NCBI GenBank assembly: GCA_039029395.1
Contig: JBCCGG010000029.1
Span: 1 to 64,000 of the forward strand
Reading direction: 5' to 3'
DNA from: JBCCGG01 sp039029395
GTDB lineage: Bacteria; Pseudomonadota; Alphaproteobacteria; Kiloniellales; JAKSDN01
DNA: 64,000 nucleotides
Shown here: piece by piece, positions 8,240-15,753 of the stretch
Numbering within the stretch: the stretch's first letter is position 1
How the letters are laid out: every line of letters begins with the position of its first letter
The notes under the pieces: generated by a model
What the model saw: only the letters and a program-made list of their open reading frames with translations
Told to the model about the DNA's origin: nothing
Databases searched by the model: none
Program-made: the position numbers and the translations under genes

Positions 8240-9426
8240 CGGTCGCGCGCCACCAGCAAATCGATCACCAAGGCCAAAAGGAAGCTGCCGCTGGCCAGTT
8301 GGAACAGCAACAGGTAATTGGCGGTTCCAGTGAAGAGGTACGAGAATCCATAGGCGGCGCCGGCTTGGCCGAGCGCAAAGGCGGCGGTCGCCAGACTCCA
8401 GGCGGTCGTCTGCGCGCCAGCCTCCGCAGGCGCCAGCTCCCGAACCCTGCCCAGGACCAGGGGCACGATCCCGGGCACGAACGCACCAATGATGAGGCTA
8501 GAGACCACCAATGCTCCGGTCCCACCGACAAAAGCAACAGCGCCGACCGCGGCGGCCTGAACCACTAATGAGAGTCGCAGCGCCACCCTGAAGCCCACCC
8601 GGTCACCCAGATGGCCCGCAAGCACCGGCCCGACCATCGCGCCAAAGCCGAACAGCACCCAGAAGCCGGCGCCGCGCTCGAGACTTTCGCCGAGACCCCG
8701 GACGACGAAGTCGACCAGAAAGACCATGTGGGGCACGAGACCCATCGCGACCAAGGCATACTCCGCATAGACCGCCTTGAGTGTCAGACTCGGGCGCAAG
8801 CGGGGCCGGATCGTCGGTTGGGCGCCGCGTGGCGGCCCGCTCGGCCAGCCATGCCAGGCGATCAAAGTCAAAATCAGAGAGAGGGCGCCCAGGCCGATCC
8901 ACGTTTCAACCAGGCCGTAGGACAAGAGCAGCGGCACCAAGGTACCGGACAGCACGATTCCGAGGCCGACGCCCGTAAAGATCACGCCGCCGGCTATACC
9001 TTGTCGCGCCGCCGGAACGAGGGGCATCACGCTGGAGGCCGCGAGAACCATCAGCACGCCGCCGGAAACGCCCGAGGCAAAACGCCAGAGAAAGAACCAC
9101 AGAACCGAAAGCGGCAGCGCGCAGGCGAAGGCACAGGCGCAGGCCAGTAGCATCATGGCACGCAGGACCAGGGGCGTTGCGATCCTGGCCGCCATCGGCC
9201 GGGCCAAGAGCGCGCCAGCCAGGTAGCCGGCCAGGTTCGCGGCGCCCAGGTAAACCACATCGGCGGCCGAGAACCAGCGCGCCTCGATCAAAGCTGGGAT
9301 CAACGGCGTGTACGCGAAGCGCGCCAATCCGATGCCGACCAGGGTGGCACACAAGCCCGCCAAGGTCGCACGCCAAGGACGCACCTCCTGACGCGCGGTG
9401 TCGGTCAATGGCCGGGCACGCTTCAC
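8236..9426 (-). CDS. YbfB/YjiJ family MFS transporter
   Basis: Twelve-helix MFS permease of 396 residues. The first helix region GIGLARFAYTPLIPAL is typical of the YbfB/YjiJ group, a poorly understood set of small-molecule exporters. Helices follow at regular spacing, with GHLGDRVGFR in the second-half motif-A position. A LysR regulator lies 101 bp upstream in the same orientation and may share a transcript or control it. Function beyond transport is not known. Confidence 0.84.
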   Translation of the reverse strand: MKRARPLTDTARQEVRPWRATLAGLCATLVGIGLARFAYTPLIPALIEARWFSAADVVYLGAANLAGYLAGALLARPMAARIATPLVLRAMMLLACACAFACALPLSVLWFFLWRFASGVSGGVLMVLAASSVMPLVPAARQGIAGGVIFTGVGLGIVLSGTLVPLLLSYGLVETWIGLGALSLILTLIAWHGWPSGPPRGAQPTIRPRLRPSLTLKAVYAEYALVAMGLVPHMVFLVDFVVRGLGESLERGAGFWVLFGFGAMVGPVLAGHLGDRVGFRVALRLSLVVQAAAVGAVAFVGGTGALVVSSLIIGAFVPGIVPLVLGRVRELAPAEAGAQTTAWSLATAAFALGQAGAAYGFSYLFTGTANYLLLFQLASGSFLLALVIDLLVARDR

Positions 9427-9527
9427 CCTCGCCTCCCTAAGAAATTCGGGGAAAGCTTAGACGCCCGACGGTTTCATGAAAAATGAATAGATATGATGAT
9501 TTCCATCTGCATTAAAGATCGATACGT

Positions 9528-10421
9528 CTATTCGGCGGCGGCAGCCAATTCCTGGCCGTAGGTCCGCCGCGCCAGCGCCAAGAAGGCGTTCAAAGCGCTT
9601 GAGACAAAGCCATCCTTGCGCCGAATGAACAGGGTATCGGCCCGAGCCTCCTCGGGCGCCAGATCGTGCAAGACGACACGCCCGTCTCTGGCGGCTGGCG
9701 TAACCACGCCCCGGGGCAGCAAGGTCACGCCAAGCCCGGCGGCCACGCAGCCGACAATCGAATCGATCGTGCCGAACTCTAGCCGGCGCAACCCGACGAT
9801 ACCCCTGCGGGTGAGGATCTCTTCGAGACGTTGGCGGTAGGAACATCCAGCTCTGAGCACCACGACCTTGAGCTCTGGCTGATCGGCCAGATCACCTAGG
9901 CCGCGCACCTGTGGCGCGGTCGCGACCACCAGCTGCTCGCGAAACAGGACCTCATGGTCCAGTTCCGGGTGCTCCACTGGTCCGCACACGAAGGCCCCTT
10001 CCACCCGGTGTCCAAGCACAGCCTCGATCAGCTCGCCTGTGGTTCCCGTGCGCAACACCAGATCGACCGCCGGATGCGCGGCAGCGTAATCCGCCAGAAG
10101 CGGCGAGAGCCTAAGCGCCGCCGTGGTTTCGAGCGACCCGAGGGTCAAGAGACCTTTGGGCGTGCCGTCGTCCACCGCCGCTCGGCGCGCGTCGTCGAGC
10201 AAGCGGGCGACAGCCGACGCATAGGGCAACAAGCGCCGGCCGGCCGCGGTCAAGGTCACGCCTCGGCTGTGCCGCTGGAACAGCGGCGTGGCCAGCTCTT
10301 CCTCAAGATGGCGCACCCGGGTGGTGACATTGGACTGGACGGTGTTGAGCTCGCTGGCCGCCCGGCTCATGCCGCCTAGGCGCGCGACCGACTCGAATAT
10401 CCGGAGGTCCGCAGCATCCAT
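9528..10421 (-). CDS. LysR family transcriptional regulator
   Basis: LysR-type regulator of 297 residues. The HTH spans about residues 4-62 (DLRIFESVARLGGMSRAA, then TVQSNVTTRVRHLEEEL), followed by a two-lobed effector-binding domain. I use the ATG just before DAADLRIF; an ATG seven codons upstream is also possible. It diverges from a tetR gene, and its 116-bp upstream gap also contains the TetR-type operator. It is co-oriented with the YbfB/YjiJ-type transporter, its likely target. The 101-bp gap before that transporter is AT-rich and may hold the transporter promoter. Confidence 0.9.
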   Translation of the reverse strand: MDAADLRIFESVARLGGMSRAASELNTVQSNVTTRVRHLEEELATPLFQRHSRGVTLTAAGRRLLPYASAVARLLDDARRAAVDDGTPKGLLTLGSLETTAALRLSPLLADYAAAHPAVDLVLRTGTTGELIEAVLGHRVEGAFVCGPVEHPELDHEVLFREQLVVATAPQVRGLGDLADQPELKVVVLRAGCSYRQRLEEILTRRGIVGLRRLEFGTIDSIVGCVAAGLGVTLLPRGVVTPAARDGRVVLHDLAPEEARADTLFIRRKDGFVSSALNAFLALARRTYGQELAAAAE

Positions 10422-10501
10422 CGCACACCACTCCGCTATCATTCAAAGTGATCGATTTTAGCCACAATGTTCGTTCATGAAAATGATCCGACCCTTCAAA
10501 G

Positions 10502-10521
10502 TATTGACCGATCATTCCAAA
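10502..10521. promoter_or_regulatory. Candidate TetR operator upstream of tetR
   Basis: TATTGACCGATCATTCCAAA, read on the opposite strand, matches the near-perfect palindrome found before the downstream AhpD-like gene at 16 of 20 positions. It overlaps TTGACC, a possible -35 element of the tetR promoter, and lies 16 bases before the tetR ATG. This fits autorepression. The regulator-site link is inferred. Confidence 0.6.
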
Positions 10522-10537
10522 CCTTTTAAGGTGCGCC

Positions 10538-11119
10538 ATGCCCTGGGAGAAACAATTCGACAGCGAAGCGGCCTTGGAAGCGGCCATGAAGGCCTTCTGG
10601 GCGCGCGGCTACGAGGCGACCTCCATGCAGGATCTGACCGAGCGCATGGGGATCAATCGGGCAAGCCTCTATGCGACCTTCGGCAACAAGCACAGCCTTT
10701 TCCTAGCCGCCCTCCGCCGCTACGACCAGCACCACCGGGCCGAGTACCTGGCGGGCTTAGCCGCTCGGCACACCCCCAAGGCCGCCATTCTCACGACTTT
10801 CGACAATGTCATCCACGAGGCCACCGAGAACGGCGCACGTGACGGCTGTCTTTTGGTCAACACGGCGCTCGAGCTTTCGCCCCACGACCCGAAGATCGCG
10901 GCGGTCGTCGGTCAAGCGCTGAGCGAGGTCGAGGTCTTTTTCCGCGAGCGCGTCGCCGCCGGCCAAGCCACAGGCGAGATCCCGGCCCATCTAGATGCTG
11001 CTGAAACGGCCCGCGCCCTGCTCGGGCTTTTCATGGGCTTGCGAGTCCTGACCCGCTCGCGGCCCGAGCCCGCGTTGTTGCGCGCTATCGCGCGACAGGC
11101 GGAAGCGCTCTTGGGCTAA
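10538..11119 (+). CDS. TetR/AcrR family transcriptional regulator
   Basis: TetR-family repressor of 193 residues. The N-terminal HTH is well preserved (ALEAAMKAFWARGYEATSM, then GINRASLYATFGNKHSLF), and the all-helical ligand domain includes DGCLLVNTALEL, common in TetR proteins that respond to small electrophiles or drugs. AAGGTG precedes the ATG. A 20-bp palindrome lies just upstream and a close copy lies before the next gene, so it probably represses itself and the AhpD-like/PhoX-like genes. The ligand is unknown. Confidence 0.9.
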   Translation: MPWEKQFDSEAALEAAMKAFWARGYEATSMQDLTERMGINRASLYATFGNKHSLFLAALRRYDQHHRAEYLAGLAARHTPKAAILTTFDNVIHEATENGARDGCLLVNTALELSPHDPKIAAVVGQALSEVEVFFRERVAAGQATGEIPAHLDAAETARALLGLFMGLRVLTRSRPEPALLRAIARQAEALLG

Positions 11120-11132
11120 TTTTTTTGCTTAG

Positions 11133-11152
11133 TTTGGAACGATCGATCCAAA
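11133..11152. promoter_or_regulatory. Candidate TetR operator upstream of AhpD-like gene
   Basis: TTTGGAACGATCGATCCAAA is palindromic at all but one symmetric base pair. It sits between the tetR stop and the AAGGAG ribosome site of the next gene and resembles the site upstream of tetR. Repressor bound here would block transcription or translation-proximal RNA of the downstream genes. Confidence 0.62.
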
Positions 11153-11162
11153 GGAGATAGCC

Positions 11163-11732
11163 ATGTCCGTATCCTACGTTGAACGCGAGAACGCGACACC
11201 GGAAACCCATGTCTTCTACGACAAGGCGGAAGCGCGCTTCGAGATGCTGTTGAATATTTTCAAGGTGTTCGGCCACGCGCCCGAGCTCGGCACGGTCTTT
11301 ACCGACATGATCATGGCGATCCTGAAGGACGGTGAGCTTGACTGGATCACCAAGGAGCTGATCATCCTCAAGGCGACCCACCGCAATCAATGCCAATATT
11401 GCGTGGTTCAGCACGAGACCCTGTCGAAGCGTCTTGGCATCTCCGAGGAGAAGATCAACGACATCGGCGACGACCGCTACCAGAACAGCCCGCACTTCAC
11501 GGATGCCGAAAAAGCGCTGATGGACCTGACCATTCAAGTTGGCGTCGATGCCAACCGCGTGCCGGCGGAACTATGGGAGCGCCTACACAAGCACTTCACC
11601 GAGCCGCAGATTGTCGAGGCTGTTTTCACCATCACGATCTACATCGCGGTCAGCAAGTTCGGCGACGCCCTGGGCGTTGAGCTTGAGCCGGTCTTCTCCG
11701 GTCTCAAGCCAATTCTGGAGGTGGCGCATTAG
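11163..11732 (+). CDS. Carboxymuconolactone decarboxylase family / AhpD-like protein
   Basis: Helical protein of 189 residues in the CMD/AhpD superfamily. It has the redox motif C77-x-x-C80-x-x-x-H84 in NQCQYCVVQHETL, the AhpD active-site pattern used in peroxide or thiol chemistry. A strong AAGGAG lies 5 bases before the ATG. It follows tetR, with a TetR-type operator in the short gap, so it is likely de-repressed by that regulator's ligand, perhaps a peroxide or electrophile. The paired hydroperoxidase is not present here, so its partner is unknown. Confidence 0.85.
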   Translation: MSVSYVERENATPETHVFYDKAEARFEMLLNIFKVFGHAPELGTVFTDMIMAILKDGELDWITKELIILKATHRNQCQYCVVQHETLSKRLGISEEKINDIGDDRYQNSPHFTDAEKALMDLTIQVGVDANRVPAELWERLHKHFTEPQIVEAVFTITIYIAVSKFGDALGVELEPVFSGLKPILEVAH

Positions 11733-11802
11733 ACCACGGCATCACTCGTCCGACGAGCCCTCCAGGCTTGCCTCCCTGGCAAAAGACGGAAACACTGACG
11801 CC

Positions 11803-13311
11803 ATGGTGCGGCGAAGCGGACTCACAAGGCGAGGCCTTCTTAAAAGTGGCGCGGCGCTTGCGCTAGGCGCTTCCACGACGGCACGGGCCTTCAACGCCCT
11901 GGCCGCCCAAGGGAGCGGCCGCAAAATCGACGCCTACGGTCCCTTGCGGCCAACGCCGGAACACACCACCGGCTTGCCGTTGCTTAAACTCCCAGAAGGT
12001 TTCACCTATCGCGCCTTCGGCATAACGGGCGCCGCCCTTTCGGACGGCTCGGAGACTCCGCCGCGCCACGACGGTATGGCCGTGGTGGCCGAGCGCGGCG
12101 ACCAAATCACTTTGATCCGCAACCACGAGATCGGCTTTCGGACGCCCATCGGCACGGCCGCCACGCCGCGCTACAACCCGGAGGCCGGCGGCGGCACCAC
12201 CACGCTGATCTTCGATGGCGGCCGGGGCGAACTGGTAGAGTCTTGGGCCAGCCTGAGCGGCACTGCGGTCAATTGTGCCGGCGGAGCCAACCCCTTTTCG
12301 GAGTCCTGGCTTACGTGCGAGGAGATCGACGAAGCCGGCACCCGCGGCAAATGGCGAACCACGGTCGACCACGGCTTCGTCTTCGAGGTGCCCGGGGCCC
12401 AACCGGCCAGCGCCGTGCCGCTCACCGCGATGGGCCGCTTTGTGCACGAGGCTGTGGCGGTCGATCCAACCAGCGGAATCATCTATCAAACAGAAGACGA
12501 TGGACTGAGCGGGTTTTACCGCTTCCTGCCGCAGAACCCGCGCGACCTGGCGGCCGGCGGGCGCCTGGAGATGGCGCGCGTGGTCGGCTCGACCAGCGCC
12601 CAAGGCGCCGTCAACCTGAACGGCCAAGATGAGCCCTCGACCCGCCGCAACTGGAACGCGGCCATCCTTGGCCTGTCCCGGGGCTTCGCAATCCCTGTCG
12701 GCCGGCGTTTTGCGATCGATTGGGTGCCGATCGAAACCCCCGCGCCAACCGCCGACATCGATTCCCTAGACGGCATCGGCAACTTCCAAAATCGGGTTGT
12801 CGCCGAGGGTATCGCCCAAGGTGGCTGCTTCTTCACCCGGGGCGAAGGCTGCTGGTATGATCGCGGTTCGGTGTACTTCACCTCGACCGACGGCGGGCCG
12901 ATCGGCCGGGGTCAGGTCTGGCAGTACCACGTGGCCTCCAGCACCTTGAGCTTGATCTTCGCCTCCAACGATCCGGAGCAACTCAACCGGCCCGACAACC
13001 TCACCGTGGCTCGCTCCGGCGCCTTGCTTCTTTGCGAGGACAGCACCGGCAACTGGCATCCGGCCGACCGTATGATCGGTTTGACCTTGAGCGGCGAGCT
13101 CTTTGACTTCGCCGAGAACAATCTTCTCCTGGAAGGCGCGGCGGCTGCCCGATTGGGAGTGCCCGCCGGCGATTACCGGACCAGCGAGTGGGCGGGCGCG
13201 ACCTTCAGCCGAAGCGGAAAATGGCTCTTTGCCAACATTCAAACGCCGGGCATCACCTTCGCGATCACCGGTCCTTGGACGCGCGGTCCTTTAGGCGCCA
13301 AACCGACTTAG
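11803..13311 (+). CDS. PhoX family / DUF839 protein with Tat signal peptide
   Basis: A 502-residue protein that starts with a twin-arginine signal (TRRGLLKSGAALALG), so it is exported folded to the periplasm. The rest resembles the PhoX/DUF839 beta-propeller family: NHE in LIRNHEIG, GGTTTLIF, ESWLTCEEID, HGFVFEVPG, GRFVHEAVAVDP, YQTEDDG. PhoX enzymes are Ca/Fe-dependent alkaline phosphatases, and the acidic and Glu residues seen here fit metal binding. Being behind a TetR/AhpD pair rather than a Pho-regulated set, it may act on another substrate. Its stop overlaps the convergent dodecin gene by 4 bases. The frame is open upstream through the AhpD-like gene, but the Tat motif fixes the start. 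Confidence 0.85.
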   Translation: MVRRSGLTRRGLLKSGAALALGASTTARAFNALAAQGSGRKIDAYGPLRPTPEHTTGLPLLKLPEGFTYRAFGITGAALSDGSETPPRHDGMAVVAERGDQITLIRNHEIGFRTPIGTAATPRYNPEAGGGTTTLIFDGGRGELVESWASLSGTAVNCAGGANPFSESWLTCEEIDEAGTRGKWRTTVDHGFVFEVPGAQPASAVPLTAMGRFVHEAVAVDPTSGIIYQTEDDGLSGFYRFLPQNPRDLAAGGRLEMARVVGSTSAQGAVNLNGQDEPSTRRNWNAAILGLSRGFAIPVGRRFAIDWVPIETPAPTADIDSLDGIGNFQNRVVAEGIAQGGCFFTRGEGCWYDRGSVYFTSTDGGPIGRGQVWQYHVASSTLSLIFASNDPEQLNRPDNLTVARSGALLLCEDSTGNWHPADRMIGLTLSGELFDFAENNLLLEGAAAARLGVPAGDYRTSEWAGATFSRSGKWLFANIQTPGITFAITGPWTRGPLGAKPT

Positions 13312-13517
13312 TCGTTCAGAGAGAAGCCAACCTTGAGCGTCACCTGATAGTGGCCGACCTTGCCGTCCTCGATATGCCCGCGCGTCTCCGTAATCGTGAA
13401 CCAGCGCAGATTCTGCAGCGTCTGCCCGGCGCGCGAAATGGCGTTTTCAACCGCCCCCTCGATGCTCTCGGGCGACGAGCCGACCAGCTCGATGACCTTA
13501 TAGGTGTGATCGCTCAT
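13308..13517 (-). CDS. Dodecin family flavin-binding protein
   Basis: A 69-residue dodecin. These proteins form hollow 12-mers that store or buffer flavins. The full family pattern is visible: YKVIELVGSSPESIEGAVENAI, then LRWFTITETRGHIEDGKV and the closing VTLKVGF. The Trp in the LRWF strand stacks on the flavin. AAAGGAGG lies 6 bases before the ATG, within a short hairpin that could hide it. It is transcribed opposite to the PhoX-like gene, with 3' ends overlapping by 4 bases. Confidence 0.94.
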   Translation of the reverse strand: MSDHTYKVIELVGSSPESIEGAVENAISRAGQTLQNLRWFTITETRGHIEDGKVGHYQVTLKVGFSLND

Positions 13518-13522
13518 GTTGG

Positions 13523-13541
13523 GCCTCCTTTCAATGGAGGC
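13523..13541 (-). promoter_or_regulatory. Hairpin covering the dodecin ribosome binding site
   Basis: In the dodecin mRNA, GCCTCC pairs with GGAGGC across a 7-base loop, and the 3' arm is the Shine-Dalgarno sequence itself, 6 bases before the start codon. This could reduce translation unless melted. Whether it regulates is inferred. Confidence 0.4.
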
Positions 13542-13578
13542 ATGGTAGCACGGAACGTTGGGCGGTGAAGGCTGTCGC

Positions 13579-14754
13579 CTACTTGTAAGGATCCGCCGCG
13601 TCCCTCAGGCCGTCGCCCATGAAGTTGAAGGCGAGCACGATCAGGATCACCGGCACGACAGGCAGCATGAGCCAGGGATAGAGCGCGACCACGTTGATGT
13701 TTTGGGCCTCGGCCAAGAGCACGCCCCAGGAGGTGATCGGGGGCCGCAAGCCAAGCCCCAGAAACGACAGCGCGGTCTCGCCCAAGATCATGCCCGGCAC
13801 CGACAGGGTCGCCGAGGCGATCAAGTGGCTCGTGAAGCTGGGCAGCAAATGGCGTCCGATGATCCGCCCGGGCGAAGCGCCCATCAATTGGGCGGCGGTC
13901 GCGAAATCCTCTTCGCGCAGGGCAAGCAGCTTGGAGCGCACCGCCCGGGCCAGGCCCGGCCAATCGAGCATGCCGAGAATGATCGTGATGCCGAAATAGA
14001 CCAAGAGCGGGCTCCAGGTCACCGGCAGGATCGCCGAAAGCGCCAGCCACAGAGGAATCTCGGGGAAGGAGCGCACGACTTCGATGGCGCGCTGAATGAT
14101 ATTGTCGACCCAGCCGCCGTAATAGCCTGCCAGCCCCCCGATGATGATGCCGAGGATGAAGGAAATCGTTATGCCGATCAGGCCGACGGTCAGCGAGATG
14201 CGCGCGCCGTAGGTGATCCGGCTCAGCATGTCCCGGCCCAGCCTATCGGTGCCGAGCAGGAACGCGGTGCCCCCCTCTGCTGGACAGAAGAGGTGAAAGC
14301 GCCCGGGCAGGAAACCCCAGAACTCGTAAGAGTCGCCGAGGCAGAAGAAGCGCAGCGGCTGGACCTTGTCCGGGCTCGGCACGTACTCGCGCTTCAGGTT
14401 CTCCATGTTGAGCCGGTAGTCGAAGCCGTAGACGAAGGGCCCGATGAACTTGCCTTCGTGGAAAAGGTGAAGCTGCTGGGGCGGCGCGAAGATAAATTCG
14501 GTGTTGCGGGTGTGCAGGTTGTAGGGCGCGATAATCTCGGAGACCAGGATCGAGGCATAGTTGGCGAGCAGGAAGATCGCGGCGATCACCGCCAGGCGGT
14601 GGCGTTTGAACTTCCACCACACCAGGCGCCATTGGGGCGCCATGTAGTAGCGCTCCATCTCGGGCGTCATCTGCTCGATGCGTTGGGGATCGAAGGGCGC
14701 CGGGTTGACGTAGTGCTCGGGCGGCCCGCCGCGGTCGTGAGTCTGATCGGTCAT
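13579..14754 (-). CDS. ABC transporter permease (oligopeptide type, DppC/OppC family)
   Basis: Inner-membrane permease of 391 residues for a peptide- or nickel-type ABC importer. The C-terminal half is the BPD transmembrane domain, with DRLGRDMLSRITYGARISL and the EAA-loop segment AAQLMGASPGRIIGRHLLP. The N-terminal third is longer than in DppC: after the first helix comes a periplasmic insert of about 110 residues with two Cys (near PLRFFCLGD and FHLFCPAEGG). Such inserts occur in YejE/oligopeptide-type permeases. The ATG overlaps the previous permease stop by 4 bases. Confidence 0.9.
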   Translation of the reverse strand: MTDQTHDRGGPPEHYVNPAPFDPQRIEQMTPEMERYYMAPQWRLVWWKFKRHRLAVIAAIFLLANYASILVSEIIAPYNLHTRNTEFIFAPPQQLHLFHEGKFIGPFVYGFDYRLNMENLKREYVPSPDKVQPLRFFCLGDSYEFWGFLPGRFHLFCPAEGGTAFLLGTDRLGRDMLSRITYGARISLTVGLIGITISFILGIIIGGLAGYYGGWVDNIIQRAIEVVRSFPEIPLWLALSAILPVTWSPLLVYFGITIILGMLDWPGLARAVRSKLLALREEDFATAAQLMGASPGRIIGRHLLPSFTSHLIASATLSVPGMILGETALSFLGLGLRPPITSWGVLLAEAQNINVVALYPWLMLPVVPVILIVLAFNFMGDGLRDAADPYK

Positions 14755-15749
14755 TTGGTGGCGCCCCCCTCGAGCCGGATGCGCGGATCGAGCACCGCCA
14801 GAAGCAGGTCGGAAAGGAACACGCCGATCACCGTCAAGAGCGCCAGGAACATCAGGAACGAGCCGGCCAGGTACATGTCCTGGCTGCGCAGGGCGTCGAC
14901 CAGCATGGGACCGGTGGTCGGCAGGTTGAGCACGATCGAGACGATCGCCGCGCCGGAGACCACCTGGGGCAAGAGGCTGCCGATGTCGGCGATGAAGGGG
15001 TTGATCGCCATGCGCAGGGGATACTTGATCAGGAGCTTGCCCGGGGTCAGGCCTTTTGCCCGGCCGGTCACAACGTACTGGCGCTGCAGCTCGTCGAGCA
15101 GGTTGGCGCGCAAGCGCCGGATCATGCCGGCGGTGCCCGAGGTGCCGATCACGATAACCGGCACCCAGAGGTGCTCGAGCACGGAGACCACCTTGCCCCA
15201 ACTCCACGGCTGTCCGATGTACTCCTCGGACATGAGGCCGCCAATCGAGGTGCCGAACCACACGTTGGCGAGATAGAGCAGCACTAGGGCGAGCAGGAAG
15301 TTGGGCGTGGCGAGCCCCAAGAAGCCCAGGAAGCTGAAGGCATAATCGCCGATCGAATACTGGCGCACCGCCGAATAGATGCCGATCGGAAAGGACATGG
15401 CGTAGGTGAAGATGATCGTCGTGAAGGCGACAAGGAAGCTCAGCCACAAACGGTCGCCGACCACATCGCTGACCGGCAGCTCGTACTCGAAAGAGAAGCC
15501 CAGATCGCCCTGCAGCAAACCAAACACCCAAATGGCGTACTGCTCGTAGATCGGCCGGTCCAGGCCGTACTCCTTGCGCAGCCATTCGATCTTGGCCATG
15601 TCCGGCGAGTCGCCCCGGCTGATGATCTCGTTGATGTAAATGTCCAGATAGTCGCCCGGCGGCAACTGGATGATCAGGAATACGATCACGCTGATCGCGA
15701 GCAATGTCGGGATCATGATCAGGATCCGGCGCACGGTGTAGGCCAGCAT
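14751..15749 (-). CDS. ABC transporter permease (oligopeptide type, DppB/OppB family)
   Basis: Inner-membrane permease of 332 residues. The N-terminal MLAYTVRRILIMIPTLL helix, the RKEYGLDRPIYEQY segment and the EAA-loop VTGRAKGLTPGKLLIKYPLR are standard for DppB/YejB-type subunits. Six helices are predicted. It lies between the fused ATPase gene (4-base gap) and the second permease (4-base overlap), so the three form one operon. The substrate is unknown because no binding protein is encoded beside it. Confidence 0.92.
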   Translation of the reverse strand: MLAYTVRRILIMIPTLLAISVIVFLIIQLPPGDYLDIYINEIISRGDSPDMAKIEWLRKEYGLDRPIYEQYAIWVFGLLQGDLGFSFEYELPVSDVVGDRLWLSFLVAFTTIIFTYAMSFPIGIYSAVRQYSIGDYAFSFLGFLGLATPNFLLALVLLYLANVWFGTSIGGLMSEEYIGQPWSWGKVVSVLEHLWVPVIVIGTSGTAGMIRRLRANLLDELQRQYVVTGRAKGLTPGKLLIKYPLRMAINPFIADIGSLLPQVVSGAAIVSIVLNLPTTGPMLVDALRSQDMYLAGSFLMFLALLTVIGVFLSDLLLAVLDPRIRLEGGATK

Positions 15750-15753
15750 TGCT

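Noticed and set aside
11083..11125. Terminator after tetR
   Set aside because: A short GCGCG/CGCGC stem and a T-run exist, but they are about 25 bases apart with the tetR stop between them, so they do not form a normal terminator.
13558..15276. Long plus-strand open frame opposite the ABC permeases
   Set aside because: GC-rich third positions of the real minus-strand permeases keep the antisense frame open; its translation is Gln/Arg/His-rich with no domain.
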